This document shows positions 46,825-59,144 of a DNA stretch of 64,000 nucleotides, in pieces. Source of the DNA: Mycobacterium botniense. Its GTDB lineage: Bacteria > Actinomycetota > Actinomycetes > Mycobacteriales > Mycobacteriaceae. Numbering within the stretch: position 1 is the stretch's first letter; the number at the start of each line of letters is the position of its first letter. The DNA lies in contig NZ_BLKW01000002.1 of assembly GCF_010723305.1 (NCBI RefSeq), positions 1,488,001-1,552,000 on the forward strand. The letters run 5' to 3'. The notes under the pieces are model-generated. The model saw only the letters and a program-made list of their open reading frames with translations. It was not told the origin of the DNA and searched no databases. The position numbers were made by a program, and so were the translations under genes.

Positions 46825-47538
46825 TCAGGCCCGAAGCCGTTCGCGGCGCAGCAACTCCACCTCAGGCAGCTCCAGCGGTGCCAGCTCGCCAACAACGCGG
46901 CTCAGCAGCAGGTCGGCGAGCTCCGGGTTGCGGGCCAGGCACGGACCGTGCATGTAGGTGGCGATCACGGTGCCCTGCACCGCACCGTCGAAGCCGTCAC
47001 CGGCACGGTTGCCGGCACCTTTGTGCACCGCGCCGAGCGGCGAGGCCGCGGCCCCCAGCACCGTGCCGCCGCGGTGATTCTCAAATCCGGTGAGCAGCGT
47101 GGTCAGGCCCGCCGACAGTGGCCTGCTGACCAGTTCACCGATCGTGCGCACGCGTTGCGGTGAAGTGGTCACATCAAGCAGGCCCACGCCCTCGACCCGT
47201 TCACCCGACGATGTTTCGTACCATTGCCCGAGCACCTGGATCGCCGCGCAGATCGCCAGCACCGGTGCGCCCCGGGCGGCGGCACGCTGCAGCCCCGGAT
47301 ACCGGCGGAGATGCCGGGTGGCCAGCCGCTGCGCGTAGTCCTCCGCGCCACCCAGCGTGTACAGGTCCAACGACTCCGGTACCGGGTCGGCCAGCGTGAT
47401 CTCGACGATCTCCGCGGGGATGCCGCGCAGCCGCAGCCGCTGCCGCAGCACCACGGCGTTGCCGCTGTCGCCGTAGGTGCCCATCACGTCGGGCAGTACC
47501 AGCCCGATACGCAATGTCGAGTCAGCCGTCTTTTTCAT
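46825..47538 (-). CDS. gatD: GatD, glutamine amidotransferase of lipid II isoglutaminyl synthase
   Basis: 237-residue class I-like (CobB/CobQ type) glutaminase. The nucleophile Cys is in PVLAICAAIQVLGQWYE, and the catalytic His is in VIATYMHGPCLARNPELADL. IGLVLPDVMGTYGDSGNAVV is the typical N-terminus. With MurT it amidates the alpha-carboxyl of D-Glu in lipid II, giving D-iso-Gln, a precondition for cross-linking. M. tuberculosis Rv3713 was named cobQ2 but is GatD. It begins inside the murT stop codon (ATGA). Confidence 0.93.
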   Translation of the reverse strand: MKKTADSTLRIGLVLPDVMGTYGDSGNAVVLRQRLRLRGIPAEIVEITLADPVPESLDLYTLGGAEDYAQRLATRHLRRYPGLQRAAARGAPVLAICAAIQVLGQWYETSSGERVEGVGLLDVTTSPQRVRTIGELVSRPLSAGLTTLLTGFENHRGGTVLGAAASPLGAVHKGAGNRAGDGFDGAVQGTVIATYMHGPCLARNPELADLLLSRVVGELAPLELPEVELLRRERLRA

Positions 47539-48764
47539 TTCAGCCGCACCAATTTTCGTTGCAGCTGCAAAAACGCGGTGTAATTGGCGACGACCTCCAC
47601 CTGCCCCGGTGGGCATGACGCGATGGCCGCGAGAGGGTCGTGTACCAGCGTGTGCGGCACCCCTGCATACGTCAACCGGACCGCCAGGTCGGTGCCCCGC
47701 TCGCCAGCGGCTACCACCGAGGTGTGTGCGAAATGCTCGAAGTGTACGTCCCAGAGCCATGAGAGGTCTTCGCCGTCGGGCACCCGCCCGTTGACCGCGA
47801 TGACCACCCCTCCGGCCTGCTTGTCCACCATCGCGAGAGCCTGCTGCCAGCCGGCGGGATTCTTGGCCAGCAGCAGCCGCACGGTATGTGCGCCGACGCG
47901 GATGCGCCGGTAACGTCCAGCGACCTCGTCGACCTGCGATACGGCTGCCACCGCTGCGGCAGGGTCGGCACCCAAAGCGACAGCGGCCGCGACCGCCTGG
48001 GCGGCATTACCGCGGTTCACCGAGCCGGGCAGCGCCAGCCGCATCGGCAGCGCCAGCCCATTGGGACCGTAGAGCATGTCCTCGTCGAACCACCAATGTG
48101 GGCTGGGCCGTTTGAAATCCGTTCCCGTGGAATGCCAGTGGCCGTTTTCGCGGACGATTACCTCGCCGCTGCGCGGGCAGCTGACTGAGTCGCGTGACCA
48201 CGCACCGCCCGCGGCCACCCACACCACCTCGGCGCTGTCGTAGGCGGCCGAGGTCATCAACACGTCGTCGCAGTTGGCGACGATGACGGCCTTGGGATGT
48301 CTGGCCAGTCCGGCGCGCAGTGTGCGTTCGATGACGTTGATCTCACCGACGCGGTCCAACTGGTCGCGCGACAAATTGAGCAGGGTGATGACAGCGGGTT
48401 CGACAGCGTCGGCGACGTGCGGAACATGCATTTCGTCGACTTCCAAGACGGCCAGCTTGGCATCACGGTCTGCGGCGAGCGCGGCCACCAGACCGGCGTC
48501 CATGTTGGCGCCCTCGGCGTTGGTGGCCACCGCGCCCAATCCGCGCAGCGCGGCGGCGGTCATCCGGGTTGTGGTCGACTTGCCGTTGGTGCCGGTGACG
48601 AGGACAGTGCGCCGACCCGCACCGAGCTGACGCAGCACCGAGCGGTCTAGTGCCAGGGCCACCAGCCCGCCGATCATCGCCCCGGCGCCGCGCCCGGTGA
48701 CCCGTGAGGCCCACCGTGCGCTGGCTCCGGCGGCCAGGGCCAGATGTGCGCGGGTGGTGATCAC
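47535..48764 (-). CDS. murT: MurT, Mur-ligase-like subunit of lipid II isoglutaminyl synthase
   Basis: 409-residue Mur ligase homologue. The ATP-binding P-loop VLVTGTNGKSTTTRMTAAAL is near residues 57-76; ALDRSVLRQLG precedes it. The central domain carries VAGRYRRIRVGAHTVRLLLAKNP (adenylate-contacting region), and a C-terminal DUF1727 domain holds the WLWDVHFEHF motif with the Asp of the proposed catalytic relay. It activates lipid II for amidation by GatD-derived ammonia. Overlaps gatD by four bases; both run leftward. Length is close to M. tuberculosis MurT (Rv3712, 412). Confidence 0.93.
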   Translation of the reverse strand: MITTRAHLALAAGASARWASRVTGRGAGAMIGGLVALALDRSVLRQLGAGRRTVLVTGTNGKSTTTRMTAAALRGLGAVATNAEGANMDAGLVAALAADRDAKLAVLEVDEMHVPHVADAVEPAVITLLNLSRDQLDRVGEINVIERTLRAGLARHPKAVIVANCDDVLMTSAAYDSAEVVWVAAGGAWSRDSVSCPRSGEVIVRENGHWHSTGTDFKRPSPHWWFDEDMLYGPNGLALPMRLALPGSVNRGNAAQAVAAAVALGADPAAAVAAVSQVDEVAGRYRRIRVGAHTVRLLLAKNPAGWQQALAMVDKQAGGVVIAVNGRVPDGEDLSWLWDVHFEHFAHTSVVAAGERGTDLAVRLTYAGVPHTLVHDPLAAIASCPPGQVEVVANYTAFLQLQRKLVRLK

Positions 48765-48867
48765 CCGCGCAGTTTAAGTTCACGACACGGCACGCAGCGA
48801 GCCGTTGATATCGCGCCGTGACGTGCCATGCTCAAGCTATGTGGACACTCCTGCGGCAATCCGGGGA

Positions 48868-49851
48868 ATGACCTGGGGTCGGCCGGCTACGGATCCCAGC
48901 GAGGGCTGGGCTGTCGTCGATGTCGAGACATCCGGCTTTAAGCCTGGTCAGGCACGGATCATCAGCCTGGCTGTGCTGGGCTTGGACGCCGACGGGCACG
49001 TGGAGAACTCTGTTATCAGCCTCCTCAACCCGGGAGTAGATCCTGGCCCTACTCATGTGCACGGCCTGACCGCAGCCATGCTGGAAAACCAGCCGCGGTT
49101 CGCCGACATCGTCGCTGATGTGGTCGAGGTTTTACGTGGCCGCACCCTGGTCGCGCACAATGCCGCGTTCGACTATGCGTTCTTGGTCGCCGAAGCCGAG
49201 ATGGCCAACGCTGAACTCCCGGTCGACACCGCCATGTGCACGGTCGAGCTGGCCCGCCGGCTAGACCTTGGCGTTGACAATCTGCGGTTGGAAACGCTCG
49301 CCGCGCACTGGGGGGTAAACCAGCAGCAGCCGCACGACGCGTTCGACGACGCGCAGGTGCTGAGCCGGGTGCTGCTTGCGGCGGTCGAGCGCGCTCGCGA
49401 CCGTGGCGTGTGGCTGCCTGTGCGTCCGGTGACGCGCCGTTACTGGCCCAATGGCCGGGTCACCCACGACGAACTGCGACCGTTGACGGTGTTGGCATCG
49501 CGGATACCGTGTCCGTATCTCAACCCTGGCCGATATGTGCGGGGCCAACCGCTGGTCCAGGGTATGCGCGTGGCGCTTGCTGCGGAGGTGAAGCGGACCC
49601 ACGAGGAGCTCCTCGAGCGGATTGTGCACGCCGGGCTGGCCTATACCGCTGTCGTCGACTCGGAAACCTCGCTGGTGATCTGCAATGAACCACATCCCGC
49701 ACACGGCAAAGGCCTATTGGCTCGTGAGCTGGGTATACCGGTGCTCTGCGATGCCCAGTTCATGGAATGTGTCGGCGAAGTCGCCGCCGGCACCGGCGTG
49801 ACGGAATTCGCCGAAGTGATCGGCGTCGACCAGCAGTACGCCTTGTTCTGA
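48868..49851 (+). CDS. DnaQ-like 3'-5' exonuclease
   Basis: About 327 residues from ATG 48868 (MTWGRPAT), chosen by similarity in length to M. tuberculosis Rv3711c (329); GTG 48841 is possible. DEDDh exonuclease motifs are present: ExoI VVDVETSGF (Asp and Glu), ExoII LVAHNAAFDYAFL (Asp), ExoIII with PHDAFDDAQVLSRVL (His-x4-Asp). The first 180 residues are the exonuclease; the C-terminal half contains a BRCT-like region (AGLAYTAVVDSETSLVICNE...HGKGLLARELGIPVL), as in Rv3711c. It may proofread or act in repair; the main proofreading in mycobacteria is by the DnaE1 PHP domain. Confidence 0.9.
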   Translation: MTWGRPATDPSEGWAVVDVETSGFKPGQARIISLAVLGLDADGHVENSVISLLNPGVDPGPTHVHGLTAAMLENQPRFADIVADVVEVLRGRTLVAHNAAFDYAFLVAEAEMANAELPVDTAMCTVELARRLDLGVDNLRLETLAAHWGVNQQQPHDAFDDAQVLSRVLLAAVERARDRGVWLPVRPVTRRYWPNGRVTHDELRPLTVLASRIPCPYLNPGRYVRGQPLVQGMRVALAAEVKRTHEELLERIVHAGLAYTAVVDSETSLVICNEPHPAHGKGLLARELGIPVLCDAQFMECVGEVAAGTGVTEFAEVIGVDQQYALF

Positions 49852-50235
49852 TTAGCCGAGCGCTTTGGCCTTCAACGATTCGAACTCGGCTTGAGTGATG
49901 GTGCCGGCGTCGAGCAGCTCCTTGGCGTGGGCGATCTCCTGGGTCGGCGAGCGGCCTGCGACATCGCGGATATAGGCGTCGGTTTCCCGCTTAGCCGCAG
50001 CGGCAGATTCGCGTGCCCGAATCGCCATGCCCTCCCCGCGCGCGATCAGGTAGACCAATGCAGTGAGGTATGGAAAGACGATGAGGAACACGACCCAAAT
50101 GGCCTTGACCCAGCCCGACGTCTGGTGATCACGCCAGAACATGTCGACAACAATGTTGAACAGGATCAAAAGATAGGCGATGAACGCGAAAATCACGATC
50201 GCCGACCACAGGAAATCCCAGAACGTATGCCACAC
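49852..50235 (-). CDS. SHOCT-domain membrane protein with PLDc_N-like helices
   Basis: 127-residue protein. Two transmembrane helices (AIVIFAFIAYLLILFNIVVDM; VFLIVFPYLTALVYLIARG) resemble the PLDc_N module. A charged linker with ARESAAAAKRETDAYIRDVAG follows, then a C-terminal SHOCT motif (EIAHAKELLDAGTITQAEFESLKAKALG), the short helical hairpin with L-x-x-G-x-I-T-x-x-E-F. Its stop directly abuts the end of the convergent exonuclease gene with no spacing. Function unknown; probably a membrane-tethered oligomerising protein. Confidence 0.9.
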   Translation of the reverse strand: MWHTFWDFLWSAIVIFAFIAYLLILFNIVVDMFWRDHQTSGWVKAIWVVFLIVFPYLTALVYLIARGEGMAIRARESAAAAKRETDAYIRDVAGRSPTQEIAHAKELLDAGTITQAEFESLKAKALG

Positions 50236-50296
50236 GTTGGCTGCTCCTCACCTTCGACTGTGGCGGTCAGTCTAGTAGCGACAGTTCCGCCGCAGT

Positions 50297-52258
<1,962 letters not shown>

Positions 52259-52259
52259 T

Positions 52260-52322
52260 CAGACCGGCGCATCACACACGCCCGCGACGGGAAGCCGGTC
52301 TGGATCAGACCCCGTCGCGGCG
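52260..52322 (-). promoter_or_regulatory. interlocking hairpins in the leuA leader (candidate attenuator or LEU element)
   Basis: On the transcript, four segments occur in order: arm 1 (CGCCGCGACGGG, 52322-52311), arm 2 (CAGACCGGC, 52302-52294), arm 3 (CCCGTCGCGGGCG, 52291-52279) and arm 4 (GCCGGTCTG, 52268-52260). Arm 1 pairs with arm 3 with one bulge, and arm 2 pairs perfectly with arm 4. The two stems interlock, so they form a pseudoknot or exclude each other. Arm 1 lies within the leader peptide frame, so ribosome position would decide pairing. Arm 4 is 28 bases from the leuA GTG. Confidence 0.65.
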
Positions 52323-52355
52323 TCCGAGGAGGAGCACCCGCTGCACGTTATGCAC
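52305..52355 (-). CDS. leucine-rich leader peptide of leuA
   Basis: A 16-residue frame from GTG (52355-52353), VHNVQRVLLLGRRDGV, then TGA at 52307-52305. It contains three consecutive CTC leucine codons (52334-52326) just before the sequence that forms arm 1 of the leader hairpins. Ribosome stalling at these codons under leucine shortage is the expected sensor. It is too short to be tested by composition; the case rests on codon content and hairpin placement. Confidence 0.6.
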   Translation of the reverse strand: MHNVQRVLLLGRRDGV

Positions 52356-52771
52356 TCTACCGCGCCCGATGCCGCTGCCAAAGCCGCAGGCTGGCCCGGC
52401 CGGGGTGTACCGTGGCCGGTTTTGCCGGACGTGTCGCCGCTGATCCATCGACGAACGCCGGTCAGGAGGAGCAAGCCGATGGCCGGATTTGCGACCACGA
52501 TGCCGAGCCCGGCCGGGCCAGGGCAGGGATCCGCGACGCGGGCGCACGCCTGCCGGCCAGCCCACCTGACCTAGATGCGCCCAGAGTGAACGACACGACG
52601 GCGATCCGGCGTGTCGCGTCGCAAGGTTCACAGTCGGCGATCGACTTGCCCGGCTCGGATCGTTACCGGCGCGTCGGTGTCCGGGCAACGGCCCGCGTCG
52701 TGACGAGGTGGGCCCACGTATTCTGTTGTGGACCTAAACCCCAGCGATGCTGGCGAATCCGAGAGGGTAAC
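52356..52771. other. intergenic region between divergent leuA leader and ask
   Basis: About 415 bases hold no gene I can support. The leuA promoter should lie just right of 52360 (leftward) and the ask promoter near 52700. No riboswitch or clear operator is seen ahead of ask. Confidence 0.5.
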
Positions 52772-52781
52772 GAGGGGAACA

Positions 52782-55094
<2,313 letters not shown>

Positions 55095-55101
55095 TCCGCG
55101 G

Positions 55102-56259
55102 GTGAGCTCGGCCTACCCCCGCCGGGTCACCCGGTGTTCGCTGACAGCTGCGTCGGTGGCGTGTTTGCTTGTGCCGCAGACTCTTTGGGTGGCGAAAGCT
55201 GATCCGCCCGCTCCCCGGCCGGAGCCAATCGTGCAGCCGCTGGCCCCGGGCGAGGTGATCCGGATCGGACCGGCCGCGGGCACCGGCACACCCACCCGCG
55301 AGTACGGCATCGGCGCCACCGACCTGTGCGAGTTCATGGAGTTCCCCACCGAAGTGCTACAGGTCTGCGGTGATAGCTTCGCCGGCCAGGGTGTCGGGTT
55401 CGGTCCCTGGTTCTCCCCGATCGCGTTGCATGTGGACATGTCCTCGGTCGATGACCCGGCAGGGGTGCGCTACACCGGGGTCACCGGTGTCTGGGAGCGG
55501 CTGCTGGCTGAGCCCACGCCGCCGGGAGAGTCACAGCTACCCGCTGGGGTAGTGCAGATTAACCGGCAAAACTATCTACTGGTCACCACCACAAGAGAGC
55601 TGGTGCCACTGAATTCCCGTCTGGTGAAAGCCGAAGTAGCGCACGGTGATTGGGAAACCGTAGCGGGGTCGGTACGGGAAGCGTCCTACCAGAACGGTCG
55701 ACAATCGCAAATCAGCGGCTACTATGACCCGCTGCCCACCGCTGACTCCCCCAGGGGGTGGGTCTACATCGTGGCCGATAGCTTCGACCGCAGCCAGCCC
55801 GTGGTGCTCTACCGGGCCACGCCTGAGGCGTTCACCGACCGGTCCCGGTGGCAGGGCTGGGCCTCCGGGCCGGACGGCGGTTGGAACAAACCTCCGACGC
55901 CCTTGTGGGGTGATCACGTGGGGGAGATGAGTTTCAAGCAGGTTGAAGGCAAAGCGGTGCTGTCATATTTCAACGCCACCACCGGCAACATGGAGGTTCG
56001 GGTGGCCAACGATCCGACATCGCTGGGGAGCGCGCCGGTCACCACGGTCGTCCAACACGACGAGTGGCCTGAGCCCGCAGAGAGCCTGCCCCCACCGTAT
56101 GACAACCGGCTCGCCCAACCCTACGGTGGCTACATCTCACCAGGTTCGACGCTGGACGAATTGCGGGTGTTCGTCAGCCAGTGGAATAACGTTGATCCAC
56201 GAGCCCGCGCCCCATACCGCGTCATCCAGTTCGCGGTCAACCCGTATAAGCCCGACTAG
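55102..56259 (+). CDS. exported DUF4185-domain protein (Rv3707c-type)
   Basis: 385 residues from GTG 55102 (VSSAYPRRVTRCSLTAASVA). The N-terminus looks like a signal peptide: basic start, hydrophobic core CSLTAASVACLLVPQTLWVA, then KADPPAPRPEP. The rest is a beta-propeller-like domain of the DUF4185 type with repeated blades (GVGFGPWFSPIALHV, RGWVYIVADSFDRSQPVVLY, VEGKAVLSYFNATTGNMEVRV, DELRVFVSQWNN). Many such proteins have a sugar-hydrolase-like fold, but no catalytic residues can be named. It follows asd by 7 bases, so it may be cotranscribed though functionally separate. Confidence 0.82.
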   Translation: MSSAYPRRVTRCSLTAASVACLLVPQTLWVAKADPPAPRPEPIVQPLAPGEVIRIGPAAGTGTPTREYGIGATDLCEFMEFPTEVLQVCGDSFAGQGVGFGPWFSPIALHVDMSSVDDPAGVRYTGVTGVWERLLAEPTPPGESQLPAGVVQINRQNYLLVTTTRELVPLNSRLVKAEVAHGDWETVAGSVREASYQNGRQSQISGYYDPLPTADSPRGWVYIVADSFDRSQPVVLYRATPEAFTDRSRWQGWASGPDGGWNKPPTPLWGDHVGEMSFKQVEGKAVLSYFNATTGNMEVRVANDPTSLGSAPVTTVVQHDEWPEPAESLPPPYDNRLAQPYGGYISPGSTLDELRVFVSQWNNVDPRARAPYRVIQFAVNPYKPD

Positions 56260-56353
56260 CAGCCCGGCGGTCAACCTCAGCGGGTGTTGCTCATAGCCAG
56301 TACATAACCAGTACATAGCTGTCACTAGTGTTTGCTGGGGCATTATTCGAGGC

Positions 56354-56704
56354 ATGACTGAAACACCAGAACCCACCACCAGGCGGACTGCCGCCACGCC
56401 AGCGTCTGCGGATGCGGCAGCGCAAAAGCCGAACAGGCTCTATCAGGCCGCGGCCTGGGTCGCGATCATTGCCGGAATCGTGTTCATCGTCGCGGTCGTC
56501 TTCTTCAGCGGATTTGCACTCGGCAGACACACCGGACCGCACCGCTATCACCACCATCACCGGCACCACCACGCCCTCGTTGAGCCGGGCCACCCACACC
56601 GTGGGCCCGGGTCTGCCGCTCCCGGCGGCCAGCATCGGGTGACTCCGGGACCCGGCCAGTTGCCGGCGCCTGTTGCGCCTCCCCCCGCTCCGTCGACCCC
56701 GTGA
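56354..56704 (+). CDS. small membrane protein with His-rich tail (tandem paralogue 1)
   Basis: 116 residues. It begins MTETPEPTTRRTAATPASAD, has KPNRLYQAAAWVAIIAGIVF and one transmembrane helix (about 30-53), then a strongly His-rich stretch (HRYHHHHRHHHALVEPGHPH) and a Pro/Gly tail. The RLYQxAAWV-IVAGI core recurs in the next two genes. It resembles the Pro-rich Rv3706c of M. tuberculosis by position. The histidines could bind metal. The ATG lacks an obvious strong ribosome site. Function unknown. Confidence 0.75.
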   Translation: MTETPEPTTRRTAATPASADAAAQKPNRLYQAAAWVAIIAGIVFIVAVVFFSGFALGRHTGPHRYHHHHRHHHALVEPGHPHRGPGSAAPGGQHRVTPGPGQLPAPVAPPPAPSTP

Positions 56705-56893
56705 ACAGGTTTCGCGCTTGACGAGCCCCACGGGGCAGTGTCTGAAGAGCCGGCCCGGCGCGTGCAAAATAGCGCCGGGCCGCGCCACGAGTGTCGCCGG
56801 TCGCGCAAGGCTGAACCCGCGGATGATCGCTCACAGTAGTTTCCTAGCGGGAACACTGGCACGGCCGTGAGGGGCCTTGCCATGATGCGAAAT

Positions 56894-57070
56894 ATGAGCC
56901 AAGTACCCGAACCGTCGATGCCGTCGACTCCCGCCACGGTGCCACCACCGCTGGGGGGTCCGCCGGCCAAACCGGACAGGCTTTATCAGGTCGCGGCGTG
57001 GATCGTGATCGTCTCAGGCATCCTGCTCATCGGCGTGCTCGTGCTGTTTCTCGTCTGGATGATCGGATAG
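56894..57070 (+). CDS. small membrane protein (tandem paralogue 2)
   Basis: 58 residues: MSQVPEPSMPSTPATVPPPL, then KPDRLYQVAAWIVIVSGILL and a single helix ending LFLVWMIG. It lacks the C-terminal tail of its neighbours, so it represents the minimal membrane core. The core shared with genes at 56354 and 57256 is K-P-x-R-L-Y-Q-x-A-A-W. A start at 56882 or 56885 (MMRNMSQ) is possible. Function unknown. Confidence 0.7.
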   Translation: MSQVPEPSMPSTPATVPPPLGGPPAKPDRLYQVAAWIVIVSGILLIGVLVLFLVWMIG

Positions 57071-57255
57071 CCGGCCGCACCGCCGCCGGGCTCAATCCCC
57101 GGCACAGCTTCCGGATCTCGCGGGCCGAGACACCGCCCGGTGGTCGACAACATCACCAGCCACCATCGCGATCGGCTTCGCAGTGACCTCGATTCACAGC
57201 GATTTCATGCCTGGGGAGCTTTTGGTGTCCGTCATGCATGGGCATGATTCAAGGC

Positions 57256-57726
57256 ATGACCGAAACACCTGAACCGTCGGCGCAGCCGACTCCCCCCGTC
57301 CCGGCTGCGCCACCGTTTGCGGTGCCGCCGTATCCGGCGAAGCCGAGCAGGCTCTATCAGTTCGCGGCGTGGGTGGTGATTGTCGCCGGCATCGTTTTCA
57401 TCGTGGCGGTGATCTTCTTTACCGGGGCGCTCGTTGCCGGGCACGACCAATATCGCTACCACCCGAACCACCATGGGGTATTCGGTCCGGCTGGCTCAGG
57501 TGGCGGGCCGCCGCCTGGGGCGGGCCAGTGGTTATTCGTTTTCCCCGGTGGGCCAGGGATGGGGCAGGGCGGGCCCGGTGGTCCACCGATGATGCCGATG
57601 ATGCCGGGTGGACCCGGTGGTCCGGGCATGGGCCCGGGCATGGGCCCGGGTATGGGCCCGGGCATGGGACCGGGGGGCATGTCTCCGACGGCCACGCCGC
57701 CTACCACGCCTTCGTCGCGTCCCTGA
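57256..57726 (+). CDS. small membrane protein with Gly/Pro/Met repeats (tandem paralogue 3)
   Basis: 156 residues: MTETPEPSAQPTPPVPAAPP, the core KPSRLYQFAAWVVIVAGIVF with one transmembrane helix, HDQYRYHPNHHG, then a long Gly/Pro/Met tail with four GPGMGPGM-type repeats and a Thr/Ser/Pro end. The start MTETPEPS is nearly the same as in paralogue 1. It is a clear duplicate that has gained a low-complexity tail. An in-frame ATG at 57238 is less likely. Function unknown. Confidence 0.75.
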   Translation: MTETPEPSAQPTPPVPAAPPFAVPPYPAKPSRLYQFAAWVVIVAGIVFIVAVIFFTGALVAGHDQYRYHPNHHGVFGPAGSGGGPPPGAGQWLFVFPGGPGMGQGGPGGPPMMPMMPGGPGGPGMGPGMGPGMGPGMGPGGMSPTATPPTTPSSRP

Positions 57727-57873
57727 CCTGTCCGCAGCGATGCGGGCGTGGTATTTGCGGGCTCGGGTAACGGCGCGTGGTTTTCTTGGCGGGTCCGCAA
57801 TCGCGGGTCCGGGCACGCCGGACGGGGCAACCCGGGCTTCTGCTGGCCTTTTCTTGTTGGCATGATCGAGCCC

Positions 57874-58302
57874 ATGAGCATTGAAGTCGTCTACACCACG
57901 GAGTGCACCGCCACCGGCGGTGGCCGCGACGGTCACGTGAAGTCAGCAGACGGTCGTATCGACCTCGACACCCGCCCGCCGAAGGAGATGGGTGGTACTG
58001 GAGAGGGCACCAACCCCGAGCAGTTATTCGCCGCCGGCTATGCCGCCTGCTTTCTCGGCGCGCTGCGCCTGGTCGCGGGCAGGAGCAATGTCAAACTGAA
58101 CGACGCCACCGAGGTCACCGTCAAGATCGGGTTCGGCAAGGATTCTGCTGGCGGATTCGGGCTCACTGGCACCATCATCGGCTACCTACCCGGCGTGGAG
58201 CAGAGTGTGGCCGATGATCTGATGCACCAGGCTCACCAGGTTTGCCCGTATTCGAGGGCCACCAAGGGAAACGTCGATATCGACGTTTCGGCCAAGGTTT
58301 AG
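57874..58302 (+). CDS. ohr: organic hydroperoxide resistance protein Ohr
   Basis: 142 residues, the standard Ohr length. It begins SIEVVYTTECTATGGGRDGH with the DLDTRPPKEMGG strand characteristic of Ohr (as opposed to OsmC). The peroxidatic Cys is in AAGYAACFLGALRLV (about residue 59) and the resolving Cys in HQVCPYSRATKGNVDI; the catalytic Arg lies upstream in the RPPKE loop. Ohr reduces lipid and organic hydroperoxides using lipoylated partners. No OhrR regulator gene is next to it. ATG 57874 was preferred to 57862 by family length. Confidence 0.93.
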   Translation: MSIEVVYTTECTATGGGRDGHVKSADGRIDLDTRPPKEMGGTGEGTNPEQLFAAGYAACFLGALRLVAGRSNVKLNDATEVTVKIGFGKDSAGGFGLTGTIIGYLPGVEQSVADDLMHQAHQVCPYSRATKGNVDIDVSAKV

Positions 58303-58319
58303 CCGGGCAGTTGGGGTCA

Positions 58320-58973
58320 ATGCGGCTGATCGCCGCGGCGGCGGGTGCCGGTGTGATTGTCGGCATCGGCACAGGATTCGCGGCCCCGGTCGGCGCGGCC
58401 GGCCCATCGGATCCGGGCGTGGTCAACTACGCCGTGCTCGGCAAGGGTTCGGTCGGCAATATCGTCGGTGGGCCGATGCGGTGGGAATCCATGTCGACCG
58501 AGCCCTACCAGTCGTACTGGGTTGACGATCCGGTGTGCAACAACTGGGCTGACATCGGGCTGCCCGAGGTGTACAACGACCCCGATCTGGCCTCGTTCAA
58601 CAGCGCCGTCACGCAGACGTCCGCGACCGACCAGGCCCACTTGGTCAAACAAGCCGTTGGTGTCTTCGCCACCAACGGCGCCGCCGACCGGGCCTTTCAC
58701 CGTGTCGTGGACCGCACCGTCGGCTGCTCTGGCCAAACTACCGCGATGCACCTCGACAACGGCACCACGCAGGTGTGGACTTTCGACGGCGGGCCGCCGA
58801 CGGCCACCGATGCGGCCTGGACGAAACAGGAAGTGGGCACCGACCGGCGCTGCTTCACCCAAACCCGGCTGCGAGAGAATGTGTTGCTGCAAGCCAAGGT
58901 GTGCCAGTCCGGTAACGGCGGTCCGGCCGTCAATGCGCTGGCCGGAGCCATGCAGAACATGCTCGGACAGTAA
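58320..58973 (+). CDS. exported PknH-sensor-like protein (Rv3705c-type)
   Basis: 217 residues. The signal peptide (1 to about 27, MRLIAAAAGAGVIVGIGTGF then VGAAG) has no lipobox. The mature part resembles the PknH extracellular sensor domain: four cysteines (PVCNNW, VGCSGQ, RRCFTQ, KVCQSG), the helix AADRAFHRVVDRTVGC, and AWTKQEVGTDRRCFTQTRLREN. It lies immediately before egtA as Rv3705c does in M. tuberculosis. Secreted or periplasmic; ligand unknown. Start ATG 58320 gives the whole signal peptide. Compare the lipoprotein at 30358-31047. Confidence 0.85.
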   Translation: MRLIAAAAGAGVIVGIGTGFAAPVGAAGPSDPGVVNYAVLGKGSVGNIVGGPMRWESMSTEPYQSYWVDDPVCNNWADIGLPEVYNDPDLASFNSAVTQTSATDQAHLVKQAVGVFATNGAADRAFHRVVDRTVGCSGQTTAMHLDNGTTQVWTFDGGPPTATDAAWTKQEVGTDRRCFTQTRLRENVLLQAKVCQSGNGGPAVNALAGAMQNMLGQ

Positions 58974-59144
58974 AGCGGCGCGGATTTGGGTATTCCTCCC
59001 CGACATGTCGCTCACCACAATCGCGGGAGTTTGCCGACGCCTTGGGGAGAATATTGCCCGAAGGGTCGTGGCTCGTCGAATAGTAGTAGCCGGGCAAGCA
59101 GCGGGTCGCGACACATCGGTCGGGGCCGGGAGGGGTTTTGCGAT

